This document shows positions 7,036 to 10,368 of a stretch of DNA of 10,368 nucleotides, in pieces (positions within the stretch are counted from its first letter, which is position 1; every line of letters starts with the position of its first letter). The notes beneath the pieces were generated by a model. It searched no databases. It saw nothing but the letters and a program-made list of their open reading frames with translations, and had not been told where the DNA came from. A program made the translations under genes and the position numbers. The DNA comes from DASPKS01 sp035628035 (lineage in GTDB: Bacteria; Bacteroidota; Rhodothermia; Rhodothermales; Rubricoccaceae): NCBI GenBank assembly GCA_035628035.1, contig DASPKS010000160.1, forward strand, positions 1 through 10,368. Reading direction: 5' to 3'.

Positions 7036-8232
7036 GTGCCTGACAGCTCCCCCGAGATGACCGAGGCGCTCCGCGAGGAGAACGCGCGGCTTCGGCGTGT
7101 CGTCGAGGAGCTCTCCCTCCTCAACGAAGCGGCGACGCTGCTGAACGAGGCCGAGGACCTACAGGCAGCCCTGGAGGGGCTCGTCCGCCGCACCTGCCGC
7201 GCCACCGGCGCCACCCAGGGCGTCATCGTGCTCGTGGAGGAGCCGGCGCCCGGGGACGACAGCCCGCCCACGCTGCTCCGCTCGGCGGCCACGCAAGCCG
7301 AGCACGAGGTGCTCCGCCCCAGCCTCAAAGCGGTCAGCTGGCTCCAGCGGTTCCGCCGCCCGCTCCTCGTCGCTGACCCGCCCCGTGACGCGAGCCTTCC
7401 CGGGGACCGCTGGCCCGACGCGGTCGACAACGTCCTCGCCGTGCCGATGCTCGCCGGCGGGCGGCTCATCGGGGTCCTCGCCCACTACAACAGCCCCGCC
7501 CCCGGCGGCTTCACCGACGACGACGCCCGGCTCCTCGGCAACCTCGCGGCGCAGTCGGCGCAGGGGGTCGAGCGGAAGCGGCTGGCGGAGGAGCAGCGGG
7601 AGGTGCTCCGCCTCTTCGGACCGCACACGGCGCCCGCCGCCGTGAAGGAGCTCCTGCGCAGCGGGGCCGATGCGTCGAGCCGCCGCGCGGAGGTGTGCGT
7701 GATGTTCCTGGATATCCGGGGGTTCAGCGAGCGCGCGGAGGCGTGGCCGCCGGAGCAGGTGGTGGCCTACCTCGACGCCGTCTTCAACCTCTCCATCGGG
7801 CACGTCGGCCGCCACTACGGCATCGTGCACCAACTCCTCGGCGACGGGTTCATGGCGATCTTCGGGGCGCCGGTCGCCCACGGCAATGAGAGCCAGAACG
7901 CCGTCGACGCCGCGCTGGCGATCGTGGCGTCGGTGGAGCAGGCATGCGCCGCCGGGGAGTTGCCGCCCACCCGCATCGGGATCGGGCTGCACGCCGGGAT
8001 GGTGGTGGCGGGCACCGTCGGCTCGGCCTCGCACAAGGAGTACAAGGTGACGGGCGACGTGGTGAACGTGGCCGCGCGGATCGAGCAGCACAACAAGAAA
8101 GCCGATTCCCAGCTCCTCATCTCGGAGGCGGTCTGGCATCGCCTCAAGGAGCCCCGGCCCCCGGCCGAGCAGCTTGGCCGCGTGACGGTGAAGGGGCGCC
8201 GCGAGGCCGTCACGATCTACCGGCTCGCGTAA
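7036..8232 (+). CDS. GAF domain-containing class III adenylate/guanylate cyclase
   Basis: Predicted soluble signalling enzyme making a cyclic nucleotide under control of a GAF sensor. Counted from GTG 7036 (398 residues): a short helical/coiled segment (about 8-38), a GAF domain (about 40-178, with DNVLAVPML and GRLIGVLAHYN), a linker helix, and a cyclase homology domain (about 215-398). Both metal-binding aspartates are present: D226 in FLDIRGFS and D270 in LLGDGFMAIFG. The transition-state pair N344 and R348 in GDVVNVAAR is intact. The usual adenine-reading lysine, four residues before the second Asp, is Q266, and the partner Asp/Thr position is K337. Substrate choice or activity is therefore uncertain. 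There is no signal peptide or transmembrane segment. GAGG at 7026-7029 is well spaced for the GTG; ATG 7057 (391 residues) and TTG 7030 are alternatives. It follows the tRNA pair and shares no obvious operon partner. Confidence 0.92.
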   Translation: MPDSSPEMTEALREENARLRRVVEELSLLNEAATLLNEAEDLQAALEGLVRRTCRATGATQGVIVLVEEPAPGDDSPPTLLRSAATQAEHEVLRPSLKAVSWLQRFRRPLLVADPPRDASLPGDRWPDAVDNVLAVPMLAGGRLIGVLAHYNSPAPGGFTDDDARLLGNLAAQSAQGVERKRLAEEQREVLRLFGPHTAPAAVKELLRSGADASSRRAEVCVMFLDIRGFSERAEAWPPEQVVAYLDAVFNLSIGHVGRHYGIVHQLLGDGFMAIFGAPVAHGNESQNAVDAALAIVASVEQACAAGELPPTRIGIGLHAGMVVAGTVGSASHKEYKVTGDVVNVAARIEQHNKKADSQLLISEAVWHRLKEPRPPAEQLGRVTVKGRREAVTIYRLA

Positions 8233-8359
8233 GCTGACCTCGCGGGGCTCGTCGGTGGCGGTGGTGGCACTCTTAGCGGAGAAGGCGCCGCGTCTCCTTG
8301 CGTCCTTCCGGCACTTCGCCCGGCTGTAGGTCGTTGATGGAGCCCCCGCGCTTACGCGA

Positions 8360-8938
8360 ATGCCTATGAACCGCTCCACCCTGGCCGTTGGCGTCCTGGC
8401 CCTTATGCTGGCCCTCCTCCTCGGAACTGGGTGCATTCCCCGGATGGTCCGCCCGCTTCTGCGGAGTGATCCCCGCATCGAGCAGCGCTACGACCCCGCG
8501 ACCGACAGCACGAGCATATCGACCCAGCCCTTCCAGGTGGCGCTGCTCACCTCGTTCGCGGAGGGCGAGGTCCTCTACGAGGCCGACGTGAGGCTCCGTG
8601 CGGCGTGCCCGGGCGACGCGCTGTGCACGCCTCCCGTCGTTGACCTCACGCTCACCACGCTCATGGACGAGCCCGACGATGGGCCCGCCCCAGGACGCCC
8701 GCTCGTCCTGGAGGCCGACGGAGTCCTCATCGAGACCCGCCTCGTGAGCCGCCAGATTTCCCGGAGCCACGCAGGGCATGAGTTGATGCTGCAGTACGCC
8801 CTCGCCTTCGCCGAGCTAGAGGCCCTCGTCCGATCACGCCATGTGGTGGGCCGGATCGGCGACCTCGTCGTGGAGATGGAGGGGGGCCGGGAAACACTCG
8901 CCGCCTTCTTGCGAACGTTCCGCGACATTGAGCGCTGA
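8360..8938 (+). CDS. Predicted lipoprotein of unknown function
   Basis: A 192-residue protein whose family I do not recognise. It starts MPMNRST, then has a hydrophobic stretch (8-22) ending LLLGTGC. C25 is the probable lipidated residue, though Gly at -3 is not the usual Leu, so the lipobox is imperfect. After cleavage the chain has two further cysteines (near 84 and 92), which could form a disulphide. The C-terminal half has a beta-rich, charged pattern (residues about 114-190), with a segment near 145-175 that alternates small helices and strands. ATG 8360 is followed by another ATG two codons later; either works and neither has a Shine-Dalgarno sequence. The gene lies 127 bases after the cyclase in the same direction and is followed by the tRNA-Val relic. 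Expected location is the periplasmic side of a membrane. Confidence 0.75.
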   Translation: MPMNRSTLAVGVLALMLALLLGTGCIPRMVRPLLRSDPRIEQRYDPATDSTSISTQPFQVALLTSFAEGEVLYEADVRLRAACPGDALCTPPVVDLTLTTLMDEPDDGPAPGRPLVLEADGVLIETRLVSRQISRSHAGHELMLQYALAFAELEALVRSRHVVGRIGDLVVEMEGGRETLAAFLRTFRDIER

Positions 8939-8974
8939 GGGCGTTTGCGGGAGAGGCTCGCCCTATGTGTCTCG

Positions 8975-9046
8975 ATGCGGGTAGCTCCGCGGTTCAGAGC
9001 ACCTGCCCTACACGCGGGGCCGGGGGTTAAAATCCCTCCCCGCCCA
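8975..9046 (+). pseudogene. Degenerate tRNA-Val(UAC) copy
   Basis: This segment aligns over its whole length with the intact tRNA-Val at 6863, at roughly three-quarters identity by hand. D-arm stems GCTC/GAGC (8984-8987, 8997-9000) and T stem GGGGG/CCCTC (9022-9026, 9034-9038) are unchanged. The anticodon stem CCTGC/GCGGG differs from the intact gene yet still pairs. Anticodon TAC (9009-9011) is kept. Losses fall on universal positions: U33 is C (9008), C56 of the T loop is A (9029), and A14 of the D loop is C (8988). The first two acceptor pairs are broken (A-C and T-C), and the variable loop is only 3 bases. It is probably non-functional. It sits just upstream of the next lipoprotein gene and could be transcribed in its leader. 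Confidence 0.8.
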
Positions 9047-9076
9047 CCGGACTCCTCCTACCAGCTCCCTGGTGCC

Positions 9077-9790
9077 ATGTCGTTCTTTCTCTGCCGCGCG
9101 CAGCTCCTGATCGCCCTCGCTGCCCTCCTCCCGGCCTGCGATACGGACCCCACGGGCGACTTCGAGGTCACGTATGCCCCCGCGTTCGACCCGTCGGCGT
9201 TCGTCAGTGACATCACGAACCCGTTCTTCCCCCTCGCGCCCGGCACGACGTTCCGCTACGAGAAAGAGACGGACGAGGGGCTGGAGGTGGTCGTCGTCGA
9301 GGTGACCGACAGCACCCGCGTGGTGGCGGGCGTCGCGGCCCGCATCGTGCGCGACCGCGAGTACCTCGATGGGGAGCTCGTCGAGGACACCTTCGACTGG
9401 TTCGCCCAGGACGCCGACGGCAACGTGTGGTACCTCGGCGAGGACACGTGCGAGATCGAGAACGGCGAGTGCGTGAGCCGGGCCGGCTCGTGGGAGGCCG
9501 GCGTGGACGGCGCCCGCGCGGGCATCCTCATGCCAGCACACCCCGCGGTCGGGCAGGCGTACTACCAGGAGTTCTACGAAGGCGAGGCCGAGGACCGCGG
9601 CGAGGTCGTCAGCACGAGCGCGAACGCGAGCGTCCCCTATGGGAGCTTCACTGCCTGCGTCCGCACGCGCGACACGACACCGCTCGAGCCGGATGTGCTG
9701 GAGCACAAGGTCTACTGCTCCGGCGTCGGCCTCGTCCTAGAGGAAGAAGGCGACGAGCGCCTAGAGCTGGTGGACGTCACGACGAACTGA
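9077..9790 (+). CDS. Predicted lipoprotein of unknown function, exported
   Basis: A 237-residue protein. Residues 1-20 are a lipoprotein signal with lipobox LLPAC, making C21 the lipidated residue; no Asp follows at +2 problematically other than D22, which in E. coli would favour inner-membrane retention but is less telling outside proteobacteria. The mature part has NPFFPLAPGTTFRYE (48-62), then TFDWFAQDADGNVWYLGED (105-123), a GSWEAGVDGARAGILMP stretch (137-153) and VYCSGVGLVLEE near the C-terminus. This pattern of a beta-rich, secreted, acidic protein recurs in uncharacterised proteins of many bacteria, but I know of no assigned function. Four cysteines (125, 132, 194, 214) could pair as disulphides. 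The frame is open back to 8945 through the tRNA relic, so the start rests on the lipobox: ATG 9077. No partner gene indicates its role. Confidence 0.85.
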   Translation: MSFFLCRAQLLIALAALLPACDTDPTGDFEVTYAPAFDPSAFVSDITNPFFPLAPGTTFRYEKETDEGLEVVVVEVTDSTRVVAGVAARIVRDREYLDGELVEDTFDWFAQDADGNVWYLGEDTCEIENGECVSRAGSWEAGVDGARAGILMPAHPAVGQAYYQEFYEGEAEDRGEVVSTSANASVPYGSFTACVRTRDTTPLEPDVLEHKVYCSGVGLVLEEEGDERLELVDVTTN

Positions 9791-9817
9791 ACGGCCGTCA
9801 CGGCTTCCCTGATGAGC

Positions 9818-9849
9818 TTGCCCCATATGCAGCGGGGGCTCTAGGTTGG
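9818..9849 (+). promoter_or_regulatory. Candidate promoter for the MFS transporter gene
   Basis: TTG at 9818-9820 and TAGGTTGG at 9842-9849 are separated by 21 bases, the same spacing as in the tRNA promoter at 6708. TAGGTTGG differs from TAnnTTTG at one position. Transcription would start near 9854, about 20 bases before the GTG start. Confidence 0.4.
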
Positions 9850-9874
9850 CGCGTCCCTCCTCCTCGCGCCCGCC

Positions 9875-10368
9875 GTGGAGTCCCCGCCGCTCGCTTTGCC
9901 CCACCGCGCCGCCCGGCTGGCGGTGATCGTCGCCGCGCTCGGGTACTTCGTCGACATCTACGACCTCCTGCTGTTCGGGATCGTCCGCGTGCCGAGCCTC
10001 CAGTCGCTCGGCGTGACGGGCGACGACGTGCGACGCGTCGGCGTGCTGCTGCTCGACAGCCAAATGCTCGGGCTCCTCGCGGGCGGGCTCCTCTGGGGCA
10101 TCCTCGGCGACCTCCGGGGGCGGAAGTCGGTCCTCTTCGGGTCGATCCTCCTCTACTCGCTGGCGAACCTCGCCAACGCCGCCGTCACCTCCATCCCGGT
10201 GTACGCCGCGCTCCGGTTCGTGGCGGGGGTCGGGCTGGCCGGCGAGCTCGGCGCGGGCGTCACGCTCGTCTCGGAGCTGCTGCACCGCGAGCGGCGCGGG
10301 CTCGGCACGATGGTGATTGCGGGCTTCGGCACGCTCGGCGCCGTCGTGGCCTCGCTCGTGGGCGACCT
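9875..10368 (+). CDS. Major facilitator superfamily transporter, N-terminal part (runs off the window)
   Basis: The first 164 residues of an inner-membrane secondary transporter, continuing past the end. TM1 (about 13-36) contains GYFVDIYDLLLFGIV, a form common in metabolite:H+ symporter-like MFS proteins. TM2 runs into the loop 2-3 signature GILGDLRGRK (75-84), with the conserved Asp79, Gly82 and Arg83. TM3 is about 86-104. TM4 is about 108-133, with the motif-B-like RFVAGVGLAGELG starting at R114. TM5 begins near 144. GTG 9875 is the first possible start after an in-frame TAG at 9842; TTG 9896 is an alternative. The substrate cannot be told from this part, and the family call rests on the motif order. 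Confidence 0.88.
   Translation, partial: MESPPLALPHRAARLAVIVAALGYFVDIYDLLLFGIVRVPSLQSLGVTGDDVRRVGVLLLDSQMLGLLAGGLLWGILGDLRGRKSVLFGSILLYSLANLANAAVTSIPVYAALRFVAGVGLAGELGAGVTLVSELLHRERRGLGTMVIAGFGTLGAVVASLVGD

Noticed and set aside
8278..8297. GGAGA/TCTCC inverted repeat after the cyclase as a terminator
   Set aside because: The stem is only 5 bp with a 10-base loop and has no T-tract.
8939..8963. GGGCG/CGCCC pair after the first lipoprotein as a terminator
   Set aside because: It is a 5-bp stem with a 15-base loop and no T-tail.
8945..9076. N-terminal extension of the second lipoprotein through the tRNA relic
   Set aside because: The frame is open, but the lipobox LLPAC is correctly placed only from ATG 9077, and the upstream bases are accounted for by the tRNA copy.
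9761..10285. A 174-codon minus-strand frame opposite the transporter
   Set aside because: The plus strand here encodes clear MFS motifs; the minus-strand product is charged filler.

Overview
The window looks like chromosomal DNA from a high-G+C member of the Bacteroidota/Rhodothermota side of the tree (Rhodothermales- or Salinibacter-like). Four things point there. The TonB-dependent receptor carries an N-terminal carboxypeptidase-regulatory-like domain. The L34 and RnpA proteins have the form usual in that group. Convincing Shine-Dalgarno sequences are almost absent, and two promoters fit TTG-N21-TAnnTTTG. This placement is inference from sequence style; no marker gene fixes the species.

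Left half (1-6600), all on the minus strand. In transcription order it holds rpmH (ribosomal protein L34), rnpA (RNase P protein), yidC (membrane insertase) and mnmE (tRNA-modifying GTPase). This is the classic conserved block linking translation, tRNA processing and modification, and membrane protein insertion. A separate TonB-dependent outer-membrane receptor follows. rpmH and rnpA overlap by GTGA. No yidD lies between rnpA and yidC. A terminator-like hairpin separates yidC from mnmE.

Centre (6601-6940). A divergent promoter region drives rpmH leftward and a tRNA pair rightward: tRNA-Gly(CCC) with encoded CCA and tRNA-Val(UAC) without it. A strong hairpin with a T-rich tail sits between the two tRNAs.

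Right half (6941-10368), all on the plus strand. It holds a soluble GAF-plus-class-III-nucleotide-cyclase protein, two unrelated predicted lipoproteins, and the first 164 residues of a major facilitator transporter that runs off the end. Between the two lipoprotein genes lies a decayed full-length copy of tRNA-Val(UAC) that has kept its stems but lost several universally conserved bases.

The minus-strand block is ordinary housekeeping. The less ordinary points are the tRNA-Val relic, the rnpA frame that stays open across the whole of rpmH (as in Thermus), the unusual substrate-pocket residues of the cyclase, the tRNA spacer hairpin, and a promoter-like element shared by rpmH and the receptor gene. 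I see no CRISPR array, insertion sequence, phage gene or defence system, and nothing that clearly amounts to an undescribed multi-gene system.
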